Assembly: GCA_012270385.1 (NCBI GenBank)
Contig: JAAXIK010000111.1
Span: forward strand, 1 to 43,848
From: Rubripirellula sp.
Lineage (GTDB): Bacteria; Planctomycetota; Planctomycetia; Pirellulales; Pirellulaceae
DNA length: 43,848 bases
Reading direction: 5' to 3'
Under the pieces are notes generated by a model. It saw only the letters and a list, made by a program, of their open reading frames with translations. It was not told the DNA's origin and made no database searches. Shown one piece after another: positions 35,649 to 43,848 of the stretch (position 1 is its first letter; every line of letters begins with the position of its first letter). The translations under genes were made by a program, and so were the position numbers.

Positions 35649-36797
35649 CTAATCTTGAAGGAGCACCAAGTTGTCACGATGAATCACACATTCATAGGGC
35701 CGGTGTCCGAGAACCTCAGAAATCTGCTCACTCGGCAAACCCATGATTTTTTTGATTTCACTTGAAGGATAATTACTCAGACCTCGCGCAAGTTCTTTTC
35801 CAGTTTGATCCAATATCGCGATTACACTTCCCTCGGTAAAAGATCCAGTCAGTTTAAGGATCCCAATCGCCAGTAAACTGCTTCCACGTCGAGTAATCGC
35901 TGATTCGGCGCCGGCATCAATTGTGATTGATCCGTTTACTTCGGCGGAACTGCCAATCCAACGTTTCCTCCCTTTAATAGATCGCTCTGGAGGCAAGAAG
36001 AGTGTTCCAACGATTTCACCATCCATTATTTTGTCAAGAACTCGATCATCTCGACCAGGGGCTATGATCGTAGGATGGCCGTGTGATGTGGCCGTTTTTG
36101 CGGCTCGTAATTTACTCTCCATTCCACCACGACTTTGATTACTCTTATGAGTTTGTGCCATGGCTAGAATAGAGTCATCAATCTGGGTGACCGTGTCCAG
36201 CTTCTTACTCTTTTCTGAGTCTGGTGGACCGTCGTAGAGACCATCGACGTCCGAAAGCACAATCAATAGTGCTTCTGAAAGTAGTCCTGCCACCTGAGAA
36301 GCGAGGCGATCATTATCCCCGAAGGTTGTCATCAGCTCGGAGACAGCGACAGAATCATTCTCATTAATGATTGCGATAGCTCCAAAGCTGTGAATCTGGT
36401 TAAGTGAGTTTCTAACGTTCAAGTAACCCCCTCTTCGGCGTAAGTCGGTGGCGGTCAATAGTACTTGAGCCGCGTGCCGACCACGTTTCGCGAATGCTGT
36501 CTCGTAGGATTGGATCAAATCCGTCTGCCCGATCGCTGCTACGGCCTGAAGTTGTGCTAAACCACTCGGTCGCTCAGCGAGAGCCAATTTCGAAACTCCG
36601 GCCCCTACGGCACCGCTACTCACCAAAAGCGTCTGCCGCCCAGAATCCGCGATGTGGCACAGTTGCGCCGACAGGCTATCGATCCGCGCATGATCCAAAA
36701 TACCCGTATCCGAGGTAATGACTCTCGTGCCTACTTTGACAACAATGCATTTTGCTTGCTGAATGATATTTTGGCGTATTTCACTTTTTGACGGCAT
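35649..36797 (-). CDS. proB: Glutamate 5-kinase with PUA domain
   Basis: ProB phosphorylates glutamate with ATP, the first and feedback-regulated step of proline synthesis. The amino-acid kinase domain shows VVKVGTRVI at the N-terminus, VSSGAVGAGVSKL, the glutamate-site region INENDSVAVSE with TFGDNDRLASQVA, and LSDVDGLYDG, then GGMESKLRAAKTATSHGHP. A C-terminal PUA domain (about residues 285-365) follows, starting near GSITIDAGAESAI and containing VIAILDQTGKELARGLSNY. The start is ambiguous: a GTG at 36824 adds nine residues, and the ATG at 36797 gives 382 residues, closer to the family norm. Neither has a strong binding site. proA and proC are not in the window. It is divergent from purF, with about 250 bases between them that must hold both promoters. 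Confidence 0.95.
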   Translation of the reverse strand: MPSKSEIRQNIIQQAKCIVVKVGTRVITSDTGILDHARIDSLSAQLCHIADSGRQTLLVSSGAVGAGVSKLALAERPSGLAQLQAVAAIGQTDLIQSYETAFAKRGRHAAQVLLTATDLRRRGGYLNVRNSLNQIHSFGAIAIINENDSVAVSELMTTFGDNDRLASQVAGLLSEALLIVLSDVDGLYDGPPDSEKSKKLDTVTQIDDSILAMAQTHKSNQSRGGMESKLRAAKTATSHGHPTIIAPGRDDRVLDKIMDGEIVGTLFLPPERSIKGRKRWIGSSAEVNGSITIDAGAESAITRRGSSLLAIGILKLTGSFTEGSVIAILDQTGKELARGLSNYPSSEIKKIMGLPSEQISEVLGHRPYECVIHRDNLVLLQD

Positions 36798-37048
36798 GGT
36801 TACTACTAGGTCGGTGAATGCCACTTTTTATAGGGTTTTTTCACCCCAGAACCTTTTTTTCACGATCACTTGGACTGGACCATGGTTCAGAAATTGTCAT
36901 GGGGAATCGACGCGCAGGGAAGCCCGCTGTAAAAACATATCCATCGACAAATCTAGGATTCGGTTTAGCTTACGTCACTTCATGGCTAAAAGCGTAGTGA
37001 ATTCTGATTTTCATACCGAGACATCTTTTTCGACTAGGAAGCAGCATT

Positions 37049-38662
37049 ATGAGCGAACTACATCATGAGTGTGGTGTCGCAGCCATCTATCACCTGTCAG
37101 GGAGGGGTAGAAGTCCAATTTGCACCGGTGACGGACCAAGGCAAATATCACGTCTTCTTCCCAGAATGTTGCTAGATATACAGAATCGTGGCCAGTTAGC
37201 GGCAGGGATGACAACCTATGATCCTGATCGGCCAACACTTCTCGCCAATCGAAAAGATGTGGGTACCGTTTCCGAGGTGTTTCGGCTAAATCATCGGGCG
37301 AAGGCTGAATCATTGATGCGGTCACTGGCAGGTAGAGCGGCAATTGGTCACGTTCGTTATGCGACGTGCGGCCAAGATGATAGAAACTACGCGCAGCCAT
37401 TTGAACGACGACATATTCATAAGAGAAAGTGGTTTAGTTTCTGTTTCAACGGCCAGCTTTCCAATTACAGCATTTTGAAAGAACGCTTACTTGCGGATGG
37501 TGATCATCATCTCGCGCTCGATACAGATACCGAGATTATCCTGCATGAGTTTGGTCGCATGTTGAGCAATTCACGTGGTCGAATTGACTGGATTGATCTA
37601 CTACGGGAGACAACCTCTTCATTTGATGGTGCATACAGCTTGGCTGTCCTTACCGCTGAAGGGGAGATGATTGTTGCTCGCGATCCACTCGGTATTAAAC
37701 CGATGTGCTATGTCAATGATGGGCCATTATTTGCAGCGGCGAGCGAAAGCGTGGCATTGCTGAATCTTGGATTTGATAGTGAGCAGATCAAGTCATTGCC
37801 GCCTGGGCACGCGATCATCATTGATCAAGAAAATGGCTTTCGTTTAGAACGGTATGCACCGGAAGAGGAATCCAAACATTGCTTCTTTGAATGGATTTAT
37901 TTCGCTAATGTGGCCAGTACTTTGGATGAGCAAAGTGTTTATCTAAGTCGTACTAAACTTGGTGAAGAGCTTGCTAAGGCTGAACGAGGACTCGACCTAG
38001 TCAATATCGATCCTGACGACACCATCATCGTACCGGTTCCAGACACCAGCAAGGCAGCGGCAGACTCCATGGCTTACCAGCTATCGATTCCTTGTTGTGA
38101 GGGATTGATCCGTAACCGTTACGCCGGCCGTACTTTCATTGAAGGTGGTCGCGCGCGAAAAGCAAAAGCGGCAACTAAATACACTCCTCTCCGCGAGGTT
38201 CTTGAAGGAAAGCGGGTCATTTTGGTTGAGGATTCCATTGTTCGAAGCACGACGATGAATGTTCTACTGGACCGTATTCGGGAGGTTGGGGGTGCTAAGG
38301 AAATTCACGTTCGAGTAGCGTGCCCACCCATCATTGCTCCCTGTTTTTATGGGATTGATATGAGCACGATCGACCAGTTGATCGCCCCAAAATACTTCAC
38401 TACCAAAGGTATTCTGACTTCTGAAGCCCAGCAGAGGTTGGCGGATGATTTGGGAGCCGATTCACTGCAGTATCTTCCCGTCGATTCCATCTCACGTGCC
38501 ATTGGGAAACCCGCCAGTCATCTTTGCCAAGCCTGTATCACGGGCGAATACCCAACGAAGTGTGGTCAATCGCTTTATCAAATTGCTCTTGATAATCAGG
38601 GGTCGAAGCTGGATAGCAAGCGAACTTACGAGCAGTTGGCAGCAGCAATGGGTGTTTCCTGA
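37049..38662 (+). CDS. purF: Amidophosphoribosyltransferase ([4Fe-4S] type)
   Basis: PurF transfers the glutamine amide nitrogen to PRPP, the committed step of purine synthesis. The short propeptide MSELHHE precedes Cys8, the N-terminal nucleophile of the class II glutaminase domain; [20 protein letters not shown] and [12 protein letters not shown] complete that domain. The phosphoribosyltransferase domain has the PRPP motif [13 protein letters not shown]. Four cysteines match the [4Fe-4S] ligands of the Bacillus-type enzyme: Cys278 in [10 protein letters not shown], Cys432 in PCFYGID, and Cys493 and Cys496 in [12 protein letters not shown]. The sequence between Cys8 and the [10 protein letters not shown] motif is about ten residues longer than usual. 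At 537 residues it is slightly above the family length. AGGAAGCAGCATT precedes the ATG. It stands alone, without neighbouring purine genes. Confidence 0.94.
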   Translation: MSELHHECGVAAIYHLSGRGRSPICTGDGPRQISRLLPRMLLDIQNRGQLAAGMTTYDPDRPTLLANRKDVGTVSEVFRLNHRAKAESLMRSLAGRAAIGHVRYATCGQDDRNYAQPFERRHIHKRKWFSFCFNGQLSNYSILKERLLADGDHHLALDTDTEIILHEFGRMLSNSRGRIDWIDLLRETTSSFDGAYSLAVLTAEGEMIVARDPLGIKPMCYVNDGPLFAAASESVALLNLGFDSEQIKSLPPGHAIIIDQENGFRLERYAPEEESKHCFFEWIYFANVASTLDEQSVYLSRTKLGEELAKAERGLDLVNIDPDDTIIVPVPDTSKAAADSMAYQLSIPCCEGLIRNRYAGRTFIEGGRARKAKAATKYTPLREVLEGKRVILVEDSIVRSTTMNVLLDRIREVGGAKEIHVRVACPPIIAPCFYGIDMSTIDQLIAPKYFTTKGILTSEAQQRLADDLGADSLQYLPVDSISRAIGKPASHLCQACITGEYPTKCGQSLYQIALDNQGSKLDSKRTYEQLAAAMGVS

Positions 38663-39073
38663 TTTTTGCTTGCGAGTGAAGGATTCGTGGTGAACAAACC
38701 ATTCACGTTCACAGCAGTGGCTCTCAGGTTGCAGCGTCCATGTCACCACATCGGCATGCCTGAGTAGATCCTGATTTTTGACCAGCCTAAGTGTTGCACG
38801 GATATTAAGTTTTCAATACTTGGGTTCATCGATTCACCGAGAGGCAACCGGAGCACTTGGAGTTCATTACAATTGTTTTCAGTGTGGACCCCGGGCTCCA
38901 AGGGTGTTGAATCTAAATCTGGAACTGGATCGAAGAGTTTCAGAAGATTGGAGGTCGTAATTGTTGCGGGGATCTAATTCCGATTGTGCAGGTATTAGAG
39001 AAGACTAAGAGCCCTGCATGGTCCAGGAGTATGCTACCGGCGAAATGGCACGTATTATTCCCCATGATTTTGG
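38663..39073. other. Intergenic region between purF and glpK
   Basis: I see no gene in these 411 bases. One 60-codon frame at 38778-38960 lacks a binding site or recognisable content. GTGAAC and GTTCAC form a weak 6-bp hairpin about 30 bases after the purF stop. The glpK promoter is presumably here but cannot be placed. Confidence 0.5.
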
Positions 39074-40570
39074 ATGGTTTCTGTGAGCAGCTTTCTGGCA
39101 CTCGATCAAGGTACAACCAGTTCACGAGCACTCATTTTTGATCGCTTTGGCAAAGTACTAGGATCAGCGCAAAAAGAGTTTGAGCAGCATTTTCCTCAAC
39201 CTGGGTGGGTCGAGCATGATGCTACTGAGATATGGGCGACACAGATAAAAGTCGCACAGGATGCAATTCACAACTCTGGTTTGGAATTGAACGAAATTTC
39301 AGCCATCGGGATTGCAAACCAACGAGAAACAACGGTGGTTTGGGATCGATTAAGTGGTGAACCTGTCTGTCCCGCGATTGTCTGGCAAGATCGTAGAACT
39401 AGTAATCGGTGCGAAGATCTCCGTAACCCAAAATTCGAAGCGATGGTTAGGTCCAAGACAGGTTTAACCTTGGATCCTTATTTTTGCGCTACCAAGATTG
39501 AGTGGATTCTCGACCATATTTCAGGAGCCCGTTCAAGAGCAGAGAACGGGGATCTGCTCTTCGGGACAGTGGATAGTTGGCTGCTCTGGAAACTCACCAA
39601 AGGACGCGTTCATGCCACCGACACTACCAATGCATCGAGAACCTTGCTCTGGAATCTAGGTGAGGAGAAATGGGATGATGAACTCCTCAAGACATTTGGG
39701 ATTCCGTCTTGCATGATGCCAGAAGTCAGGCCATCCAGTCATTTGTTTGGTCACAGCGAGGCAAGTGTTTTTGGCATGCCAATTCCGATTGGGGGAATAG
39801 CGGGTGATCAGCAGTCAGCATTATTTGGACAAGGATGCACTCAACCCGGGCTTGCAAAAAACACTTATGGAACCGGCTGTTTCGCGTTGATGCATATCGG
39901 ATCCAAACCGAAGCAATCACTTTCTCGACTGCTCACTACGGCCGCTTGTAGTAATCAAGGGGAAAAGGCGTATGCATTCGAAGGGAGTGTGTTTTGCGGA
40001 GGGTCGGCTGTTCAGTGGCTTCGCGATGGTCTCGGTATCATAAAATGTGCCGCTGATGTGGAGTCCCTCGCCGCCACTGTGGATGATACAGCAGGAGTCT
40101 ATCTAGTTCCCGCATTCACGGGCTTAGGAGCACCCCACTGGGATGCTTATGCCCGAGGAGCAATATTAGGTATTACTCGTGGAACCAAGCAAGCTCATAT
40201 TGCTAGGGCTACATTGGAAGGTATTGCTTTCCAAGTGGCTGAAGTTCTCGAGTCGATGGAAAAAGACACGGGGCAGGCCATTCAACAATTGAGAGTGGAT
40301 GGTGGTGCTTCCGACAATAATCTGTTGATGCAGATGCAGGCAGATTTACTACAGACACCCGTGGTAAGGTCAAATATGACCGAGGCCACGGCTTTTGGTG
40401 CGGCGTTCCTCGCGGGGATGACCTCAGGTGTTTGGCAAGAGACAAGTGAAATCGATGAGATCTATCAAGTGGATCGAATTTTCGAACCACAGGGTAGTCC
40501 TCAAGTGATAAGCGAGCGTCGCGAGAGATGGTCCGAAGCAGTGGGACGTACCCTTCAGTGGGAGAAATAG
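39074..40570 (+). CDS. glpK: Glycerol kinase
   Basis: The 498-residue protein phosphorylates glycerol to sn-glycerol 3-phosphate with ATP. It shows the FGGY-kinase landmarks: LALDQGTTSSRALIFD near the N-terminus, WVEHDATEIW, IGIANQRETTVVWDR followed by IVWQDRRT, the substrate-binding GGIAGDQQSALFGQGC, FTGLGAPHWDAYARGAILG and the ATP-site RVDGGASDNNLLMQMQADLL. Length and motif order match the classical bacterial enzyme. The ATG at 39074 has no strong binding site; a GTG at 39083 is an alternative that would remove three residues. The aquaglyceroporin gene starts 95 bases downstream, so the pair forms a glycerol uptake unit in which the kinase traps the substrate. A glycerol-3-phosphate dehydrogenase is not in the window. 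Confidence 0.97.
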   Translation: MVSVSSFLALDQGTTSSRALIFDRFGKVLGSAQKEFEQHFPQPGWVEHDATEIWATQIKVAQDAIHNSGLELNEISAIGIANQRETTVVWDRLSGEPVCPAIVWQDRRTSNRCEDLRNPKFEAMVRSKTGLTLDPYFCATKIEWILDHISGARSRAENGDLLFGTVDSWLLWKLTKGRVHATDTTNASRTLLWNLGEEKWDDELLKTFGIPSCMMPEVRPSSHLFGHSEASVFGMPIPIGGIAGDQQSALFGQGCTQPGLAKNTYGTGCFALMHIGSKPKQSLSRLLTTAACSNQGEKAYAFEGSVFCGGSAVQWLRDGLGIIKCAADVESLAATVDDTAGVYLVPAFTGLGAPHWDAYARGAILGITRGTKQAHIARATLEGIAFQVAEVLESMEKDTGQAIQQLRVDGGASDNNLLMQMQADLLQTPVVRSNMTEATAFGAAFLAGMTSGVWQETSEIDEIYQVDRIFEPQGSPQVISERRERWSEAVGRTLQWEK

Positions 40571-40578
40571 TCCTTTCG

Positions 40579-40620
40579 ATTCGCCGTAAATTTTGGTCCT
40601 CGGACACGAGGCGGACGAAT
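40579..40620 (+). promoter_or_regulatory. Two-layer hairpin between glpK and the aquaglyceroporin gene
   Basis: ATTCGCCG (40579-40586) pairs with CGGACGAAT (40612-40620) with one bulged A. Inside, CCTCG (40598-40602) and CGAGG (40607-40611) close a GACA tetraloop. It begins 9 bases after the glpK stop and lacks a T run, so partial termination, RNA processing or mRNA stabilisation within the operon is possible. Confidence 0.35.
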
Positions 40621-40665
40621 TACTGTTTGACTATGAGAAAGTAGCTTTCATAACCACAGGATTCA

Positions 40666-41427
40666 ATGATGCATCCCTTTGCTGCTGAATTTATTGGCAC
40701 GATGATTTTGATTTTATTTGGTAATGGTGTTGTTGCTAATGTTTCCCTGAAAAGAACATTCGGTAGTAGTTCAGGGTGGTTAGTCATCTGTGTGGGTTGG
40801 GGTATCGCCGTATTTTTAGGGGCAGTCTGTTCACAAGAGGTAAGTGGTGCTCATCTTAATCCAGCCGTCACTTTAGCCATGCTTCTTGACGCACAGATCG
40901 GTGTAACGGATTCCTTAGGGTATGTTGCAGCGCAGATGCTCGGTGCGGCGGTTGGAGCGGCGCTAGTCTATCTGTTCTATCGAGAACATTTTCACTTGAC
41001 TGATGATCCGGATGCAAAGCTAGGATGTTTTGCTAACACACCCGCAGTGAGAAAATTCCCCCAAGCTTTTTTCTGCGAAGTTGTGGGGACGTTTGCTTTA
41101 ATTCTTCCTGTTTTTCTGATGTCGAAACCCACAATCTTATGGGGTGATGATTCGACAATCACACCACCCGTCATGGGACTAGGAGCGGTGGGTGCACTTC
41201 CTATCGGCCTTTTGGTCTTTGGTATTGGCGTATCATTGGGAGGTACAACTGGTTACGCGATCAATCCGGCACGAGATCTCGCACCTCGTTTGATCCACGC
41301 CATCCTGCCCATTGCAGGAAAAAGAGACAGCGATTGGTCTTATTCATGGATACCTGTAGTGGGCCCATGCGTGGGTGCAGTGATCGCTTTAGCGGTGTAT
41401 CGGGTTTTATTTTTGATTCCAAATTAG
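40666..41427 (+). CDS. glpF: Aquaglyceroporin / glycerol uptake facilitator (MIP family)
   Basis: The 253-residue integral membrane protein is a major intrinsic protein channel with six predicted helices and two pore half-helices. The first NPA motif is Asn65-Pro-Ala in SGAHLNPAVT. The second is Asn200-Pro-Ala-Arg-Asp in GYAINPARDLAPR. Aspartate directly after NPAR is the feature that separates glycerol facilitators from strict water channels, so glycerol transport is expected. This agrees with its place 95 bases downstream of glpK. The start has tandem ATG codons at 40666 and 40669. A small membrane-protein gene follows after 109 bases on the same strand and may or may not share the transcript. 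Confidence 0.95.
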   Translation: MMHPFAAEFIGTMILILFGNGVVANVSLKRTFGSSSGWLVICVGWGIAVFLGAVCSQEVSGAHLNPAVTLAMLLDAQIGVTDSLGYVAAQMLGAAVGAALVYLFYREHFHLTDDPDAKLGCFANTPAVRKFPQAFFCEVVGTFALILPVFLMSKPTILWGDDSTITPPVMGLGAVGALPIGLLVFGIGVSLGGTTGYAINPARDLAPRLIHAILPIAGKRDSDWSYSWIPVVGPCVGAVIALAVYRVLFLIPN

Positions 41428-41536
41428 CATCGCGACGGATGGCGTAAGTTAGCTGCGAGTGAAACATGACTTTTCGCTGGCCAATATAACTAAGACGGGA
41501 CGATTCCCGATCAGACCTGTTTGGACGAATTAGCAA

Positions 41537-41995
41537 ATGAAAGACAGTCTCCGCAACATGGCCTGGATTTTTGTGGGCATTGTCATGGGTAGTATCGTGA
41601 ATCTGTGTTTGGTCAGCTTGGGAATGGTTTTGATACCTCCACCCGCTGGATTGGATCTTTCTGATCCGGAAGTTCTAAAAGACAACATCAAACTGCTACC
41701 GCCAAAGAGTTTTCTCTTCCCTTGGCTGGCACACGCACTGGGGACTCTTATCGGCGCTTTTCTGGTCGCCCGATATGCAGCGATGAAACCTTTTGTCGGG
41801 GCGACTGTCATAGCGGCTTTCTTTCTCAATGGAGGCCTGATGATGGTGTTGTCAGTAGGAGGTCCAAAGTGGTTCATCGGAGCCGACCTCCTTTTGGCTT
41901 ATCTACCGATGGCCTTCATCGGCGGATCTCTGGGGGGCCATCTGCGACGTCAATCACTTAACGCTCATTCCAACACGGGGATGACTCGTCAATGA
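41537..41995 (+). CDS. Small four-helix membrane protein, function unknown
   Basis: The 152-residue protein has four hydrophobic segments: MAWIFVGIVMGSIVNLCLVS near the N-terminus, WLAHALGTLIGAFLVARYAA in the middle, then VGATVIAAFFLNGGLMMVLS and LLLAYLPMAFIGGSLGGHL. A polar loop with DLSDPEVLKDNIKLLPPKS lies between the first two. I know this type as a conserved hypothetical membrane protein in several phyla, with no assigned function. The C-terminal tail is short and polar. It lies 109 bases after the glycerol channel, so a role with that operon is conceivable but not supported by sequence. Confidence 0.75.
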   Translation: MKDSLRNMAWIFVGIVMGSIVNLCLVSLGMVLIPPPAGLDLSDPEVLKDNIKLLPPKSFLFPWLAHALGTLIGAFLVARYAAMKPFVGATVIAAFFLNGGLMMVLSVGGPKWFIGADLLLAYLPMAFIGGSLGGHLRRQSLNAHSNTGMTRQ

Positions 41996-42049
41996 TTTTC
42001 TTGCCATCGATACCGTCTGCAGATCACTCTGAATTACCCGGCTTTGGTC

Positions 42050-42424
42050 TTACTCAAAGGGGTTTCTCTTGGATCGATTTTTAGATGTCCCGGGAAAGAA
42101 ATATTGCCACCACCAAGTATGACCGAACTTTTTGTCAGCGATATAAAAAAGAAATGATGCTCCAATAACGGTGACTAGAAGCGTGGAGAGTACGGACACA
42201 CCCATCCAACCGTGTACGCTTTGGGTGTGTTGAAAAACTTCAAGAAGCGGAATCCCTAAAAGCCAGAACAGGAATATAAAGATTGCAAACACCACGGCCC
42301 ATTGGATGAAACGCTCAACCTTACTTGTCGCAGCAATTTCGGGTTTGGTTCCTTCTTCACCTCCAAAAGAGGATTCATCAAGGGGTACATCGATCAACTC
42401 GGTGTCATTTTCTTGAGGATCCAT
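42050..42424 (-). CDS. Small two-helix membrane protein, function unknown
   Basis: The 124-residue protein has an acidic N-terminal third (DPQENDTELIDVPLDESS), two hydrophobic helices (VVFAIFIFLFWLLGIPLLEV and VSVLSTLLVTVIGASFLFYI) and a basic, aromatic tail (FGHTWWWQYFFP, then KNRSKRNPFE). I recognise no family. The strong charge asymmetry suggests a defined orientation with the C-terminal tail in the cytoplasm by the positive-inside rule. The start ATG lacks a clear binding site. Its stop is 54 bases from the convergent four-helix protein. Confidence 0.65.
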   Translation of the reverse strand: MDPQENDTELIDVPLDESSFGGEEGTKPEIAATSKVERFIQWAVVFAIFIFLFWLLGIPLLEVFQHTQSVHGWMGVSVLSTLLVTVIGASFLFYIADKKFGHTWWWQYFFPGTSKNRSKRNPFE

Positions 42425-42605
42425 AAAGCTATCTGGTCAATCTGGGAGGGATTCTTCGCTGGCTTTGGGCCACGAACGAAGTATACCAGCTCAGTAGCAT
42501 TTCCGCCGCTGGGTGTTGTTTCCGAAGATCAGTATTGAGAGCTTGGCACCCGAAGAGGTGTTACAACCACCTCCAAGTATATGGACAAGCAGCCACTCCG
42601 ACTGA

Positions 42606-42645
42606 GGCTTCCGTGATGATTCTGTAAATCACCATTTCGGAAGCC
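42606..42645 (-). repeat. Inverted repeat spanning the stop codon of the membrane-protein gene
   Basis: GGCTTCCG (42606-42613) and CGGAAGCC (42638-42645) are perfectly complementary; a smaller TGATT/AATCA pair lies inside. On the minus strand the first arm falls within the last codons of the gene ending at 42629, so the hairpin forms at its very end. No T run follows, so it may protect or terminate the transcript only weakly. Confidence 0.45.
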
Positions 42646-42994
42646 AACTTACTCCCTTTTTCGCTTTGATAATCAATCGAAAATAGATGAATCGGGTTGC
42701 AGGTGGCAAAAGGATTGATAGGGAGATCAAAAACCAAGGACTAACTTCTTCCACTTCAAAAGATATAGCACAACCTGCAGTAAGACAGATTGCGAAGATA
42801 CCTATAAAAAAACGCCAGTGGTTAAGCTGATACTGAATGCTGGACTTTTTTCTAGCCAAAAATAGAACAGTCGGCATCATCAGCATGAATCCGATGAATG
42901 GGAGCCAGAAGATCCAATCTGGCCAGTCATTAGGATGTCTCATACCGAGTAGGTTATAGATTTCATCCATCGCTTCGCTCTCACCTGAAACCAT
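42629..42994 (-). CDS. Small membrane protein downstream of tRNA-Leu, function unknown
   Basis: The frame is open to 43093, but that start would lie inside the tRNA terminator hairpin. I start at the ATG at 42994, which has GGAAGAAGCTA before it, giving 121 residues (MVSGESEAMDEIYNLLGMRH). Four hydrophobic segments are visible: WIFWLPFIGFMLMMPTVLFL, HWRFFIGIFAICLTAGCAIS, WFLISLSILLPPATRF and a shorter C-terminal one, so three to four membrane helices are likely. No family is recognised. It is preceded on the same strand by tRNA-Leu and its terminator and followed after 204 bases by another small membrane protein. Confidence 0.6.
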   Translation of the reverse strand: MVSGESEAMDEIYNLLGMRHPNDWPDWIFWLPFIGFMLMMPTVLFLARKKSSIQYQLNHWRFFIGIFAICLTAGCAISFEVEEVSPWFLISLSILLPPATRFIYFRLIIKAKKGVSWLPKW

Positions 42995-43057
42995 TAGCTT
43001 CTTCCAACATCCGGCAGATGCCGGGTAGTCGTGGAGTGATTCGCTACTCTCGTTGCA

Positions 43058-43099
43058 CAAAAAAACGGTGAGATTGGAACGTTCCAAAAACACCGTTTT
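43058..43099 (-). terminator. Intrinsic terminator after tRNA-Leu
   Basis: Read on the minus strand, AAAACGGTG and CACCGTTTT form a 9-bp stem (43091-43099 with 43062-43070), followed by a run of seven T. The loop contains a perfect 14-base palindrome, TTGGAACGTTCCAA, that can extend the fold. It begins 9 bases after the tRNA 3' end. Confidence 0.88.
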
Positions 43100-43107
43100 C
43101 TATTAAG

Positions 43108-43191
43108 TACCGGAGGTGGGACTCGAACCCACATGAGGTTGCCCTCACCGGATTTTGAATCCGGCGCGTCTGCCAATTCCGCCACTCCGGC
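43108..43191 (-). tRNA. tRNA-Leu, anticodon CAA
   Basis: The 84-base class II tRNA has acceptor arms GCCGGAG and CTCCGGT (one G-T pair) with discriminator A. Its D-loop segment is TGGCGGAATTGGCAGACGC and its anticodon stem-loop is CCGGA-TTCAAAA-TCCGG with anticodon CAA (reads UUG). The long variable arm is TGAGGGCAACCTCA, and the T-loop is GGTTCGAGTCC. The 3' CCA is not encoded. A short open frame across it, beginning MAELADAPDSKSG, is the well-known translation artefact of this tRNA. Confidence 0.97.
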
Positions 43192-43848
43192 AAAGTGCGA
43201 AAAACACAGTATATATGGGTACTTTTTAATCTCAAAGAGGACATCGGCAAAAGGTAATGATCATTTTTACGGGTTATTTTGGCTAAACCATAAAACTGGT
43301 GCTCTTTAGCTGCTGGCTTGCTGATCGAAAGGCACTTCGGGTGGTTTTATTTTCGAAGACAGGTCGCGATTTGCCGACACCGTACCACTGGGACGTTTTG
43401 ATGCAAACAAGCAATCCCAAAAACATTGTTTTCCAGAGGTTTGTCTTCTAGGTATCTATGGCTTCAGATTTGTTCTATCAGCAAAAAAGAAGAGCCACTT
43501 ACAGATCAACTTGAACTGACACTTCAGAAACCTTTCAACCCTATGTCAGCGAGGTCAAGAGAAAGTAAGCGGCTACGTGCCGCTGGTGGTCTTGCCTGAA
43601 ACTTCCAAAACTTACCTGATTATCTGTGTACAGAACGCTAACTTCACACCTGTGGTTAATCTTTAGCCACTTGATAATACAAGGTCTGTTCCCAAGTTTA
43701 GCTTCTAGATATTTAGGTTCTTTATTCTGATAAATGCTGTACCGCTATTATTTGGCAAGTTGCTTATCAGAAATGAAGTCGTGCACGGCTTTAACGGTCG
43801 CCGAGAAGCTAGAGCAGCCCTTAGATCTGCAAAATAGCACCCGACTAA
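43192..43848. other. Region with no supportable gene at the window end
   Basis: I find no gene in these 657 bases. A 49-codon minus-strand frame is open to the window edge and could be the tail of a gene outside it, but nothing supports that. AGCGGC and GCCGCT form a 6-bp hairpin near 43570. The tRNA-Leu promoter should lie just above 43191. Confidence 0.45.

Noticed and set aside
38778-38960. 60-codon frame between purF and glpK
   Set aside because: Short, no binding site, no conserved features.
40666-41427. Strict water channel (AqpZ)
   Set aside because: Aspartate after the second NPAR motif and linkage to glpK favour a glycerol facilitator.
42994-43185. Minus-strand open frame beginning MAELADAPDSKSG
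   Set aside because: It is the translation of the tRNA-Leu sequence, a well-known artefact; the tRNA explains every base.
1-43848. CRISPR array, prophage, integrase or insertion sequence
   Set aside because: No regularly spaced repeats, transposase or integrase motifs, or terminal repeat pairs were found on reading both strands.

Overview
The window looks like a chromosomal segment of a planctomycete, most likely in or near the Pirellulales. I infer this from families that are expanded in that phylum and occur here together: a DUF1501 Tat-exported protein, a DUF1549/DUF1553 protein with cytochrome-like motifs, a PVC-type heme-binding CxxCH protein, a DUF1571 protein, a cytochrome/WD40/coiled-coil fusion, a PEP-CTERM-tailed protein and very long secreted proteins of unknown function. 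GC content is moderate. I see no phage, integrase, insertion sequence or CRISPR array.

Layout. 1-1057: the tail of a probable sdhA, then sdhB (succinate dehydrogenase). 1147-2083 (minus): a stand-alone response-regulator receiver and an unknown protein, only a few bases apart. 2558-5203: a Ser/Thr kinase with an overlapping inositol-monophosphatase-family gene, then a flavin-reductase-like protein. This run meets a minus-strand DUF1571 gene across a perfect 13-bp-stem terminator. 6827-7684: hemQ/chdC (coproheme decarboxylase). 7773-8516 (minus): an FkbM-type methyltransferase broken by an in-frame TAG. 8703-9524: a PEP-CTERM protein.

10173-20002: four consecutive plus-strand genes for exported proteins (DUF1501; PPC-domain protein; DUF1549/DUF1553; cytochrome c-like + WD40 + about 600 residues of coiled coil). 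20302-34752: a second plus-strand run, with a 1121-residue and a 2274-residue membrane-anchored protein (4-bp overlap), a PVC-type heme protein and a Gfo/Idh/MocA oxidoreductase. By eye, the two giants contain three copies of one architecture: a signal or TM segment, roughly 1000 extracytoplasmic residues, then three TM helices. The 2274-residue protein looks like two such units fused, with a signal-peptide-like helix in its middle. This is my best candidate for an undescribed system.

34936-43191: housekeeping genes: nth, proB (minus), a [4Fe-4S]-type purF, glpK followed by an aquaglyceroporin (glycerol uptake and phosphorylation), three small membrane proteins, and tRNA-Leu(CAA) with a strong terminator. 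The last 650 bases hold no gene I can support.

Starts were moved from the longest open frame where a ribosome binding site or signal peptide argued for it; each entry says so. All family calls are from reading the translations; no database search was run.
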